A stretch of 64,000 nt of DNA from an uncultured Bacteroidales bacterium (lineage in GTDB: Bacteria; Bacteroidota; Bacteroidia; Bacteroidales; F082): contig CAMVCZ010000009.1 in the NCBI GenBank assembly GCA_947166105.1, positions 26,609 to 90,608 on the forward strand. Direction: 5' to 3'. The first letter of the stretch is position 1. Each line of letters begins with the position of its first letter. The notes beneath the pieces were generated by a model that ran no database searches, was not told the origin of the DNA, and saw only the letters and a list, made by a program, of their open reading frames with translations. The translations under genes were made by a program, and so were the position numbers. Positions 1-11,308 of this stretch are shown here, one piece after another.

Positions 1-480
1 CTCAATGTAGGAAAAGAAGCAGAAAAAGGGGACGAAATCCGACAAAAGGCACACTTTTTGCTGAGTGAAACGCCCGAAATCCATTTTGTGGGCAACATGG
101 AGAGCCGCGACCTGCTTTCGGGCAACTACGACGTGGTGGTCTGTGACGGTTTTTCGGGCAATGTGTTGGTGAAAACCACCGAAGGCACGGCCTTGGAACT
201 GTTGAAAAAGCTGAAGAAGGACATCTATTCGAGGCCAATTTACAAGTTGGGTGCGTTGCTGATGAAGCGGATGTTCATGGAAGAAAAGGAGTTTATGAAC
301 TACCAGAACTACGGCGGCAGCGTCCTTCTTGGCACGGAGAAAACAGTGGTGAAAGGCCACGGCTCCAGCAAGGCCACGGCAGTGGAGAAGTGCATCGAGC
401 AGGCCTACAAGATGGAAATCAGCTCGCTTTCGGCGACGATGGAAGAGATTATTATGAAGTATGAGCACTATGAGTATTGA
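1..480 (+). CDS. plsX: Phosphate acyltransferase PlsX, C-terminal part
   Basis: The gene is open from the first base, so only the last 159 residues are present. PlsX converts acyl-ACP to acyl phosphate in the first committed branch of phospholipid synthesis and is a peripheral cytoplasmic membrane enzyme. The segment DVVVCDGFSGNV followed by KTTEG is the characteristic PlsX block, and the GGSVLLGT stretch near the end also fits. An ACP gene follows about 100 bases downstream, which suits a lipid-synthesis neighbourhood. The start and the usual upstream partners lie outside the window. Confidence 0.93.
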   Translation, partial: LNVGKEAEKGDEIRQKAHFLLSETPEIHFVGNMESRDLLSGNYDVVVCDGFSGNVLVKTTEGTALELLKKLKKDIYSRPIYKLGALLMKRMFMEEKEFMNYQNYGGSVLLGTEKTVVKGHGSSKATAVEKCIEQAYKMEISSLSATMEEIIMKYEHYEY

Positions 481-483
481 ACA

Positions 484-571
484 TGGAATGATGAATGTGG
501 AATGCGGAATGCGGAATTTTGAAATCCTGAAATCTTGAAATTTGAAATCTTGAAATTTGAAATCCAGAAAT
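484..571 (+). repeat. Low-complexity intergenic repeat tract
   Basis: This is the spacer between plsX and the ACP gene. The first half (484-518) repeats units of the type GGAATGATGAATG and GGAATGC. The second half alternates GAAATC, TTGAAATTT and TTGAAATC. The first half closely matches a tract at 18614-18652 that lies inside a coding sequence. Similar TTAAATCTT-type tracts precede pyrH and follow the endonuclease gene at 46787. Confidence 0.7.
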
Positions 572-581
572 ACAAAACATT

Positions 582-809
582 ATGTACGAAGAAGTAAAAA
601 CCATCCTTGCGCGTCAGTTGCGCATTTCGCCCGAAAGGGTCACGCTCGATGCCCAAATCAAGAAAGACCTTGGTGCCGATTCTGTTGACATTCTGCAACT
701 TCTGATGCGATTGGAAGACGACTACGGCATCGTCATCCCCGATCAGGAATTGGCCAAATTTGAAACCGTAAACGATGTAGTCACCTTTTTAAATAATTTA
801 CCGAAATGA
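582..809 (+). CDS. Acyl carrier protein
   Basis: This 75-residue acidic protein carries acyl chains on a 4'-phosphopantetheine arm in the cytoplasm. The attachment site is Ser34 in ADSVD, a variant of the usual DSLD, followed by the helix II pattern ILQLLMRLEDDYGI. Length and helix spacing match the ACP family. Its stop overlaps the start of the next gene (ATGA), so the two are almost certainly co-translated. It could be the housekeeping AcpP or a dedicated ACP for a special lipid; the LolA-like partner favours a dedicated role, but this is inference. Confidence 0.88.
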   Translation: MYEEVKTILARQLRISPERVTLDAQIKKDLGADSVDILQLLMRLEDDYGIVIPDQELAKFETVNDVVTFLNNLPK

Positions 810-1330
810 AACACATTACACTGATTATCATTGCGATGCTGCTTTCCGTAGCCGCGATTGCACAACAAACCTACGACACCGACTTCACGCAAGTCAAACT
901 GATGAAAGTCTCAGGCAAAACCACCGACAAGGCCGGTCATATTACCTTTGACGGAAACGATCAACTCACCATGACTTACACCCAGCCCGAAGGCGAGTAT
1001 TTCATCATCGAGGGTAACATGGTGAAAATCAACATGGACGGCAAGAAAGCCGAACTCGATGCCGAAAAAGTGAAAATGGTGGGACTGCAACGCGCCACAT
1101 TACTAAACTGTCTTTCAGGTAATTGGGAACAGGCAGCCGAAGACAACAACGCCGACCTCACCATAACCGAGGAAGGCGGTCTCAAAACGGTTTCCATCGT
1201 GGCCAAAGGCAAAGTGCCGAGAGGCGGTTACAACTCCGTCGAACTCACCTATCGCCTTTCCGACGGCATGATGACCAAGATGGTTTTGGTGGAAGCCATT
1301 GGTATTCAGAACACTTACGAGATGAAGTGA
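806..1330 (+). CDS. LolA-like periplasmic protein
   Basis: A 174-residue protein with an N-terminal signal peptide (hydrophobic LIIIAMLLSVAAIA, then QQ). The remainder is beta-rich and resembles the LolA/LolB-like fold of lipoprotein carriers, with alternating strands and a late VELTYRLSDG segment. It starts inside the stop codon of the ACP gene. LolA-like proteins paired with ACPs occur in Bacteroidota gene sets for unusual envelope lipids, where they are thought to move acylated products. No lipobox Cys is present, so it should be soluble in the periplasm. The substrate is unknown and the family call is by pattern, not by strong motif. Confidence 0.6.
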   Translation: MKHITLIIIAMLLSVAAIAQQTYDTDFTQVKLMKVSGKTTDKAGHITFDGNDQLTMTYTQPEGEYFIIEGNMVKINMDGKKAELDAEKVKMVGLQRATLLNCLSGNWEQAAEDNNADLTITEEGGLKTVSIVAKGKVPRGGYNSVELTYRLSDGMMTKMVLVEAIGIQNTYEMK

Positions 1331-1416
1331 GTTTCAGAACAGGGAACAACACTTTTTCATGGAAAGCAAACCCATGACTTTTTGACATATATTTCCCTTA
1401 ATTCATGGAAAATCCC

Positions 1417-1424
1417 TACCTTTG
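1417..1424 (+). promoter_or_regulatory. -7 promoter element for secA
   Basis: TACCTTTG fits the Bacteroidota TAnnTTTG consensus. The surrounding AAATCCCTACCTTTG is identical to the core upstream of tnaA (minus strand, 50113-50120). Transcription should start near 1430, giving a leader of about 70 bases. Confidence 0.6.
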
Positions 1425-1499
1425 CACGAATTTTGCGCAAAGGCAAATTTCATTCATATAATTAACTGATAACTATCAACTGCAAACTGCAAACTGAAT

Positions 1500-4805
<3,306 letters not shown>

Positions 4806-4824
4806 GCGACATCCAACCTAATGA

Positions 4825-4869
4825 AAACCGAGCGGAATCTTGTTGGGTTCCGCTCGGTTTTTTGTTTTT
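4825..4869 (+). terminator. Rho-independent terminator after secA
   Basis: A 13-bp stem (AAACCGAGCGGAA with its complement, 10-base loop) is followed by a T run. The A-rich left flank could let it also stop the leftward transcript from the opposite side. Confidence 0.9.
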
Positions 4870-4893
4870 GTCATCCAAATTGGCAACTGTTGG

Positions 4894-6018
4894 CTATTTC
4901 CCTATTATGGAAAGAATGTGTTTCCCTTGGGTGGTTAGACGATATCTCTGAAGTTTGCTCGTAGGCTTGTCAGGAATGGTCATTTCGAGCCAACCTATGG
5001 AGATAAGGGGTTTGATGTATTTCAAGGCAAAACGGCGCTTGTTGGTTTCTCCCACTGTTTCTTGCAGCTGTCGCATTTCGGATGGTTCGGCTGCAAGTTT
5101 GAGAATCGACCATACTTGCTTCGTGGAATTTGTGTTGAGCCAATCCGCCAAAATCTTTTCGTCATCTTGAGACACATCTTGGGACACATCTTGGGACACA
5201 TCTTGGGACAAAATTTGTAATCTACTGAAATCCAAATCGGTATCTTGGGACACATCTTGGGACAACACTTCTGACAAAGAAGCCAAAAAACGATGCAAGG
5301 CAGAAGGCTCGGCAGGTTGGTTTTCGTTGGCAAGGATGACTTTGCCGACAAAATCCTTATGGCAAGGAATCTCAATCATAAAATAGGTACGGTTCTCGTC
5401 TGTTTCAATGGAAGCACGAGGAGAGCCGTTATTTTTCAATTGCCGTTGGATGGTTGGAATGCCAGTGGCACGACCTTCGGTCAGTTCCAACTCTTTGAAG
5501 AACTCACCCAAGTGTCGGTTGCGGTAGCGGCGCGACTTCAAGGAATCGGCTTGGCGTATAGCATCCATTGGGATGGAACGGTCGGGGCCTGAAAAACTCA
5601 AAATGGTAATCATGTCAGGCTCGATGGTGATTTCAACGGGTTCGTGCACTTGGTAGTCGCGGTGGTACATGGCATTGACAGCGGCTTCTTCCAAGGTTTG
5701 GTACGGATAGTTGAAATAGCGGATGGAATGTTCGTCATTAGCGGGCTTCACGATGCGTTCCTTGATGACATTGGTTCGCAAATAGGAAAGCGTGTCGGAA
5801 ATCACTTTGGTGATGGGACCAATGAACGGAGGAACTTCTATCATACTGTCAGGGTTTTGGATGCGTCCTTCGGGAAAGATGACCACCTCCACTTGGCTAT
5901 ATGGGAAGAACTGTTGCGGGTTTTCGGAGAACATCATGGCTGCCACATTGCGAATCATCCGATTTTCGTCAATGGATGCCGATCGTACTGATTTCATATT
6001 CTTCGCGTTCCGTATCAA
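4894..6018 (-). pseudogene. 5'-truncated AlbA/AAA_4-type transcriptional regulator
   Basis: From about residue 20 the protein matches the large family of RecG-like ATP-binding regulators: MIRNVAAMMF, NPQQFFP, a GHKL/AAA_4-like core (EEAAVNAMYHRDY, EGRATGIPTIQRQL) and a C-terminal winged helix. The N-terminal AlbA_2 domain of about 130 residues that normally precedes this is absent. The first residues are just an out-of-frame reading of the neighbouring DUF2442 gene, so a deletion near 5985 joined the two. The linker before the winged helix holds SQDV repeats encoded by 12-bp tandem units. Such linkers are common in this family. Probably non-functional, although a truncated product is possible. 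Confidence 0.75.
5163..5264 (-). repeat. 12-bp coding tandem repeat (SQDV units)
   Basis: Four units of CATCTTGGGACA (one with a single change) run from 5163 to 5210, and two more lie at 5241-5264. On the coding strand each unit reads SQDV. The number of units is likely to vary between strains. Confidence 0.9.
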
Positions 6019-6127
6019 AAGCCTTCAACAAATCTTTATACCTAAGCAAGGACTGACGGTAGGTCTTCCCATCATCGCCAAAGCCATAGAGCCATTTTTC
6101 TTCAAACCATATTTTATTGATCTTCAT
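5969..6127 (-). pseudogene. DUF2442 protein, 3'-truncated
   Basis: Starting at the ATG at 6127, 52 residues match DUF2442: MKINKIWF, then YRQSLLRYKDLLKAFDTEREEYEIS and GIH, where the family continues with a W-x-x-LDED tail. A stop directly follows GIH, and the DNA beyond is the AAA_4 regulator. DUF2442 proteins usually sit next to DUF4160 proteins in toxin-antitoxin-like pairs, and a DUF4160 remnant lies directly upstream, overlapping its start codon. Confidence 0.7.
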
Positions 6128-6368
6128 CGTCTTCTGGTTTAAAGATTTCATACCAACGATTGATGATAATGTCGTCGTTTTCATGAATGGCACGCTCAAT
6201 ACGTTTTAAGTCGTTAGCTTTGATGTTACTATTACTATCCAATAGAAATCTCTATCCTTTCAAAACAAATTTGGCATTGGCATTATTACCCTTTACATGT
6301 ATGTGTATAGGCAAATGCTCATTAGAATAGAAAAAGAAATTAAAACCGTGCTATTTGAATATGGTCAT
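6114..6368 (-). pseudogene. DUF4160 protein remnant with two in-frame TAG stops
   Basis: Read from the ATG at 6368, the frame gives MTIFK, stop, then HGFNFFFYSNEHLPIHIHVKG, stop, and a helical tail with LKRIERAIHEND and INRWYEIF. This is the DUF4160 pattern (FFFYSNE, HIHV). Stops fall at 6351-6353 and 6252-6254. The tail overlaps the DUF2442 start, the normal arrangement of the pair. Other genes here use TAG as an ordinary stop, so decay is the simplest reading. Confidence 0.7.
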
Positions 6369-6477
6369 AAACAATTTATTATCACGATGCAAAGATAAAC
6401 ATATTTTTTGATTCCCGCAATGGTTTTAGCAAAACGCTTTCAAAACAAACTCATTGCGAAGTGAGTAAATTATATAT

Positions 6478-7404
6478 TCAAGGTGCCGTTGTCGTATTCG
6501 ATAGGGCAGTCGTAAGAATATAATTTCCTCCAATATTGTTTTCCACAATTTTATCCAAGTTTGTCTTATCAGCCAAAATCATACAGCAATGATGTATTCC
6601 CAAAACCAAATCTTGTATGTTTTGGTCTCTTTCGAGTTCCTCTATAACCAACCCAACCTTACTACATTCTTCTCTATCAATATGCCGATTATGTATTTTG
6701 GTATCATCATTTTGAGAGAATTTCGTTTTTATGTCTTCAATTGTGTTTTGGGATAATCCTTTTCCTGACAAAATCTTATCTGCTAGTTTATCTACAAGTT
6801 CATTGGCTTGTTGGCAACGCGTTAAAAATGTAGGTGTTAATCTGGAAAACATAACCTGCCATAGCCCCAAACTTGCAGGATTATTCATCACCTCTTTAAC
6901 TGCGTAGTTATACTCTCTCAACATTGACTGACAGGCAATACCTCCTAATTGGGGGTCAAATGGACCGATACATGACTGTCTTCCCATCATAATTGACTTG
7001 CATGAAACCGCAATCATAGACCCCGCAGACATCGCCATTTGAGGAACTATGGCACGTATGTCTTCACCATAATAAGACTTAAGGTATGAAATTATCTGTT
7101 CTGTTGCCCCAATCTCACCACCCGGAGTATGCAATATCAAATCCAATCCTTTATTCTTATCAGTGCCTCTGATGGTTTCCATGAAAGCATTAATATCTTT
7201 ATCATTGATATCTGTATTAATGGTACTCTTTCCCTGATTCAAAAACGCTGAAAAGTATAGGATAGTATTCCTTCCAGTTAAAGCTGACAAATCCTGAATA
7301 AACTGGCTTTTTCTCTGCAAAATATGATTGTATCCAGACTTTTCACTGCCACCACTGACAACCGCCTGATTGTATTCATTATTTAATTCACTCCAACTAT
7401 TCAT
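6478..7404 (-). CDS. SDH-type (ClpP-fold) serine protease
   Basis: A 308-residue cytoplasmic protein of the ClpP/crotonase-fold SDH family (serine dehydrogenase proteinase, Pfam SDH_sah type). The oxyanion segment is LILHTPGGEIGATEQI (about residues 89-104), the nucleophile is the Ser of AMSAGSMIAV (about 125), and GPFDPQLGG follows as in the family. No signal peptide or membrane helix was seen. It overlaps the stop of the upstream 67-codon gene by 4 bp, so the two form an operon. The DNA is visibly more AT-rich than the housekeeping genes, suggesting acquisition. The substrate is unknown; a role in stress or defence is speculation. Confidence 0.8.
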   Translation of the reverse strand: MNSWSELNNEYNQAVVSGGSEKSGYNHILQRKSQFIQDLSALTGRNTILYFSAFLNQGKSTINTDINDKDINAFMETIRGTDKNKGLDLILHTPGGEIGATEQIISYLKSYYGEDIRAIVPQMAMSAGSMIAVSCKSIMMGRQSCIGPFDPQLGGIACQSMLREYNYAVKEVMNNPASLGLWQVMFSRLTPTFLTRCQQANELVDKLADKILSGKGLSQNTIEDIKTKFSQNDDTKIHNRHIDREECSKVGLVIEELERDQNIQDLVLGIHHCCMILADKTNLDKIVENNIGGNYILTTALSNTTTAP

Positions 7405-7604
7405 AACCTTGCAGAAAAAGTTTCATTTGTTTCGGCCACGCTTCGTCCCATGTCAGAATACAGCGAAAACTGAACATAGTGTCCATCACGCATTTCCCAT
7501 GTGTTTTCAAACATTCTTTCGTAGGGCAATTCCCCAAACCCTTTCATGAATTCAGAGAACGATTTACCAATGTCATTGGAATTATTATTTTGTATTGCTC
7601 CCAT
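7401..7604 (-). CDS. Small protein coupled to the SDH protease
   Basis: A 67-residue protein I do not recognise. It begins MGAIQNNNSND, contains aromatic and acidic segments (ELPYERMFENTW, HYVQFSLYSDMG) and has no signal peptide or helix-turn-helix. Its stop overlaps the protease start (ATGA), and a promoter with three 12-bp direct repeats lies just upstream, so the pair forms one unit. It could be an adaptor, inhibitor or substrate-delivery factor for the protease; the sequence does not decide. Confidence 0.6.
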   Translation of the reverse strand: MGAIQNNNSNDIGKSFSEFMKGFGELPYERMFENTWEMRDGHYVQFSLYSDMGRSVAETNETFSARL

Positions 7605-7613
7605 AATTAAATT

Positions 7614-7649
7614 CTCATTTGTAATTTCGTTTGTAATTGCATTTGTAAT
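7614..7649 (-). promoter_or_regulatory. Triple 12-bp direct repeat in the SDH operon leader
   Basis: On the minus strand three units start ATTACAAA, each exactly 12 bases long, placed between the -7 element and the first start codon. Regular spacing at roughly helical pitch suggests an operator or a structured leader. Confidence 0.6.
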
Positions 7650-7656
7650 AGCGCAG

Positions 7657-7664
7657 CAAAATTA
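7657..7664 (-). promoter_or_regulatory. -7 element of the SDH protease operon
   Basis: TAATTTTG on the minus strand matches TAnnTTTG and sits 8 bases upstream of the triple repeat. It should give a leader of roughly 45 bases before the 67-codon gene. Confidence 0.55.
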
Positions 7665-7813
7665 CACATTATTTTCGATTCGCAAAACGAAACGCAAATT
7701 TTATTCTTACTTGGGACAATTTGGTGCTTTAGAGTTATTAAATCGCACATTTACAATAAATCAATGATGCTCAAAAGTTTAAAGACCGTCAAATAGAACT
7801 TTGCCTCAATTTC

Positions 7814-7897
7814 TCATTCCCCCGTCACCCGTATTTCCTGCTTCTCTTTGTCAATCTTATTCTTTCCCACAAACCTCAAAGCCTTAATGAAATACTC
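7814..7897 (-). pseudogene. Short 3' gene fragment
   Basis: Directly downstream of the trypsin-like gene a reading of 27 codons without a start gives EYFIKALRFVGKNKIDKEK and ends VTGE before a stop. Composition looks protein-like (charged, amphipathic), as in the tail of a lost gene. I do not recognise the family. The rest of 7665-7896 holds no gene that I can see. Confidence 0.3.
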
Positions 7898-9849
7898 TAA
7901 TTTCTAATTCTGTAGTTTTTAATATAATATGTGCTCCCAGACCACACATTTATAACTTTGACTTTAGATGGCAGTTTTGGATATGTCTCAGTAAAAGTTC
8001 GTTCTGCTGTGCCTATCGTTTCTTCAGGAGCCATAGCGACAGAACTTTCAACCAAATAGTATTTCTCATGCGTTTCTGCATCTTCAATAAACTCAGAATA
8101 ATAGCTTTGCACAAAATACGGCCTCCCTATATGTTTAGGAACGCATCTTTTAACTAAAACTGTATTTTGGGCATTCATGTCAATTCCAACTAATTCAAAT
8201 CTCAATGCATCATTTTCAAGAAACACATCGGAAAATTCTATTGATTTAATATCTTCATTATGACCATTTTCAATACTATTATAACTTCGTGTCGTTTGTG
8301 AATACGAATTGTAGTTATTACTTGTTGAGCACTCAATCATAAAAACAAAGTTTTTCACAGCTTTTACCTTGCTCGTCAGTGCCGGTCCCGATATAGTGTT
8401 GTTGGCAGGAATTATCGAAGAAGAGACAGCGCTTTCTACTAAATTCTTCAAATAAGATGTTTTTATGGCATACCCAACACCTTCAGCACCCGTATGCTTA
8501 GCGCTTACAATGCCTATCAGATTTCCATTGCCATCAAACATAGGGCCTCCACTGTTGCCAGGTTGAACTGGGGCCGACATTTGATACATGGAGACATCCC
8601 CTTGAAATCCTGTTTTGGAACTGATAACACCCGTAGTTAGTTTTATTTCGTCACCCATCGTACTTGTTAATGGATAACCAAGCACAAAAATCTCTTCGCC
8701 GACTTCTGAAGTACTAGTTTTCACTTTATAAGGGATTGGCTCGAATCCACTAAATCGACTGTCTTTAATCTTCAACAAAGCCAAATCATTGTACTTGTCC
8801 GTTGCCACAACTTCTGCATTATATGCTGTATAAAAACCACCGTTTACGCCTTTTACCTTTATGCTTCTTGCATTCTCCACAACATGATAATTTGTGACTA
8901 GGTAACCGCTGTTGAGAGCAAAACCTGATCCCGACCACTCTGATTGAGTATTAGAAGACGCAGGAGCATTTGACGACGCAGTAGGATACATTTTTAAATA
9001 AAAGTCTTCTTCTGTTCCTGAATTAGCGTATGTGTCATCTAAACTTATTATTGTCTTCATACTCATGCCATCGAAAAAAACATGTACATTACTTTCAATC
9101 CCTTTATCCGCCATATACCAATCGGCTTTATAAACCCCATTTGTTGCGCTAGGCCTTAATATGGCTTTTACATCACCTGTTTGCCACCAAGACATTCGTT
9201 CTTTACTGCCGAGATATAACAACTTATACTCTCCATTTTCTTTAACGCATCCGAGTTTATAACCATTCCCATTTGCGCTTACATCTTCGTAAATCCCACA
9301 GATCCCATCATTATTGTTATTACAATATATTTTTACGGAAGTTTCTGTCCAAAAAGTTCCACCTATTCTGGGATTATTAAGGGTATAGTTACTCCACCCA
9401 TACCCATGAGAACCATTATAATCGCCTTTGTCAACCAAAGTGAATTTTGTAATTCCAGGTGGTATTCTCCCGTAAAACACCATAGTGTAGTAATACTTCT
9501 GGTCTTTTTTCACATGATCCCATCCCCATGTTCCAGAAAATGGTGATGTGTCGATAACATCTTCTCCATTTACTTTACGTTGAAAGCCCAAAATAGGTAA
9601 TTTGTGATTGTCATCTATGACAATATAGGTGTTCCTACTTGTCCAATAATTCATCCTACTTCGATTCCTTGTTGGTATTAATTCAACGGTAACCCTGGTG
9701 TTATTTTTATAAATCTCCACGGAATATAACGCAGCGGTTTCCCCTTTTGATTCTATTTTATCACGACCATAAAAGTATGTAGTAACTTGGGCATCAAGAT
9801 ACCCCATGAGAAAGAGACAAAAAAATGTAATAAGCGATTTGGTTTTCAT
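7897..9849 (-). CDS. Secreted trypsin-like (Do-type) serine protease
   Basis: A 650-residue protein with a signal peptide (LITFFCLFLMGYLDAQ). Residues 20-300 form a beta-rich region of unknown type. The protease domain follows, with the full triad: His in VTNYHVVENA, Asp in YNDLALLKIK and Ser in QPGNSGGPMFDG, all in DegP/HtrA-like contexts. After it come about 150 residues without a PDZ pattern. No T9SS sorting domain was found, so it is probably periplasmic. It lies 26 bases downstream of the DUF2971 gene in the same direction, suggesting co-transcription. AT-rich DNA and atypical neighbours suggest horizontal transfer. Confidence 0.85.
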   Translation of the reverse strand: MKTKSLITFFCLFLMGYLDAQVTTYFYGRDKIESKGETAALYSVEIYKNNTRVTVELIPTRNRSRMNYWTSRNTYIVIDDNHKLPILGFQRKVNGEDVIDTSPFSGTWGWDHVKKDQKYYYTMVFYGRIPPGITKFTLVDKGDYNGSHGYGWSNYTLNNPRIGGTFWTETSVKIYCNNNNDGICGIYEDVSANGNGYKLGCVKENGEYKLLYLGSKERMSWWQTGDVKAILRPSATNGVYKADWYMADKGIESNVHVFFDGMSMKTIISLDDTYANSGTEEDFYLKMYPTASSNAPASSNTQSEWSGSGFALNSGYLVTNYHVVENARSIKVKGVNGGFYTAYNAEVVATDKYNDLALLKIKDSRFSGFEPIPYKVKTSTSEVGEEIFVLGYPLTSTMGDEIKLTTGVISSKTGFQGDVSMYQMSAPVQPGNSGGPMFDGNGNLIGIVSAKHTGAEGVGYAIKTSYLKNLVESAVSSSIIPANNTISGPALTSKVKAVKNFVFMIECSTSNNYNSYSQTTRSYNSIENGHNEDIKSIEFSDVFLENDALRFELVGIDMNAQNTVLVKRCVPKHIGRPYFVQSYYSEFIEDAETHEKYYLVESSVAMAPEETIGTAERTFTETYPKLPSKVKVINVWSGSTYYIKNYRIRN

Positions 9850-9875
9850 GATTTTAGATTTCGTTTGCAGTTTTA

Positions 9876-10958
9876 TTATTCGTTCTTTTCCACTATTCTG
9901 TATGTAATTTCGTTAATTTTCACCACCGAAATTGGCACAAGTCTATAAGCTAGCCCCATTTTGAGCATCAATTGAATTTTAATTGCATCAGCAAATACAG
10001 ACTTCCCTATTGTTGCAAGAAAAACAAGTACTTTGGTTTGGTTACAAGTGCTTTTATAGCAGATATGAATCTCATAAGGAGAATCTGAAACGACCTGTTG
10101 TCTTTCACAGATGTCTTTGAAAAAATGCATTCCCAACGTGATACTTTTCAATGCTTGTATGGGATACTTAAACTTTCTATCGTGGTCACCAAACTGGTTT
10201 AGTTCCTCGGCATGCTTCCCGAACGTCTTCATATCAAAACCTAAAGGGTTTTGTATTAACAACCTCCATTCATTTTCATCATTCCAACAATCTTGCTTGA
10301 CAGTAGTTTGGATAAGAATCATGGTCTGTACATCATAATCAATTGAAGAAACTTCCCGAATATCTTCAGCTTTAGCATAGTGAATAGGGAAAGGACCTTT
10401 GCAAGCAAAAGGGAAATGCTTGATGTCCCATTCAACACAAAAACCTGTATTTTCGGCATATAAAGCCCACATTCTTAAATTCTCACATGTTTCCGTTAAT
10501 GATAGTACACCTTGTTTCCTGAAAACTAAAGCAGAGAAACATTCTGTTGACAATTTGAACAATGATTGTTTGTCATCACCACATAGCCGTTTTATACTAT
10601 CGAACTCGTTTTCCCACAATGCCTTTGCATTACCGTCATCTTCAATTTTAGCCAAATTCATATCACAATCGAAGGGGTCGTTCAGCTGCGCTGGATGTGA
10701 TGCATAAACATACATATTGGTTAATGCATCTACAGAATAATCTGTTAATGCATAATACTTGAAAAACGTATCCGGTTTTGGCTTGAATTCTTTAGGTATC
10801 ACGTCAAAAACTATTGTTTCACCATCTTTATGCCAACCATATTTCCAGCCTAAATAATCTTGCACTCCAATCTTTTTCAGTTTCCAGCCCCTAAAGCTCT
10901 GGAGAATCCTTTGTTCCCCTTTTGATTGACACAAAAGAAGCGTGGAACTGAATACCAA
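9876..10958 (-). CDS. DUF2971 domain protein
   Basis: This protein has the DUF2971 pattern: YASHPAQLNDPFDC near residue 85, LRMWALYAENTGFCVEWD in the middle and DENEWRLL later. Family members are cytoplasmic, of unknown biochemical function, and often lie in accessory or defence-like regions. The reading extends to a TTG at 10958; no good ATG or Shine-Dalgarno lies nearby, and the first 30 residues do not look conserved, so the true start could be a little downstream. The secreted trypsin-like gene follows after 26 bases. Confidence 0.7.
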   Translation of the reverse strand: MVFSSTLLLCQSKGEQRILQSFRGWKLKKIGVQDYLGWKYGWHKDGETIVFDVIPKEFKPKPDTFFKYYALTDYSVDALTNMYVYASHPAQLNDPFDCDMNLAKIEDDGNAKALWENEFDSIKRLCGDDKQSLFKLSTECFSALVFRKQGVLSLTETCENLRMWALYAENTGFCVEWDIKHFPFACKGPFPIHYAKAEDIREVSSIDYDVQTMILIQTTVKQDCWNDENEWRLLIQNPLGFDMKTFGKHAEELNQFGDHDRKFKYPIQALKSITLGMHFFKDICERQQVVSDSPYEIHICYKSTCNQTKVLVFLATIGKSVFADAIKIQLMLKMGLAYRLVPISVVKINEITYRIVEKNE

Positions 10959-11215
10959 TCTTTAAGTGAAGGTCGTGAGAATTACCCTGTAGGAAGATAT
11001 AGTAAATAGCCCACGCTAATGCGTGAACCATTACACTTTCTTGCCTACGAAAATTTCTCACGTTTTCACTTACAAGACAAGCATAACGCTTCTATATGAC
11101 GGACTTGGCTCGCCAAATCCATCGGCAAAAATAAGAAAAAGGTATGAAACGGAAGGGAAAAATGAAGTTTTTTTGTTCGCAAGTTCGAAATCGAAACTTT
11201 GTTTTTCTCAGAAAT
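10959..11215 (-). other. Gene-free leader region of the DUF2971 gene
   Basis: No convincing gene is present between the DUF2971 gene and the ATPase repeats. A minus-strand TAnnTTTG match (TATTTTTG) lies at 11126-11133, which would give a leader of about 165 bases. Within that leader is a perfect small palindrome, CACGCTAATGCGTG (11013-11026). A structured leader or regulatory RNA is possible but unproven. Confidence 0.4.
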
Positions 11216-11253
11216 GTGTCCACGAAACATAATTTTTAGGCTTTCGTGGACAC
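11216..11253. repeat. GTGTCCACGAAA inverted repeat, copy 1
   Basis: Perfect 12-bp arms, GTGTCCACGAAA and TTTCGTGGACAC, flank a 14-base AT-rich spacer containing AATTTTTAGG. This copy lies beyond the 3' end of the ATPase gene. A T-run after the right arm allows terminator function. Confidence 0.9.
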
Positions 11254-11272
11254 TTTTCGACTAAAAAATATA

Positions 11273-11307
11273 TCTACGAAAATGATAAAAAGTCATTTCG
11301 TGGACAC
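11273..11307. repeat. GTGTCCACGAAA inverted repeat, copy 2 (degenerate)
   Basis: The right arm TTTCGTGGACAC (11296-11307) is perfect. The left arm is reduced to TCTACGAAA. The right arm ends one base from the ATPase stop codon. Confidence 0.75.
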
Positions 11308-11308
11308 A

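Noticed and set aside
5163..5264. Possible CRISPR-like array
   Set aside because: The 12-bp units are contiguous and in frame, with no spacers; it is a coding tandem repeat.
11023..11232. 69-codon plus-strand open frame between DUF2971 and the ATPase
   Set aside because: It overlaps a palindrome, a minus-strand -7 element and repeat copy 1; composition is not protein-like.
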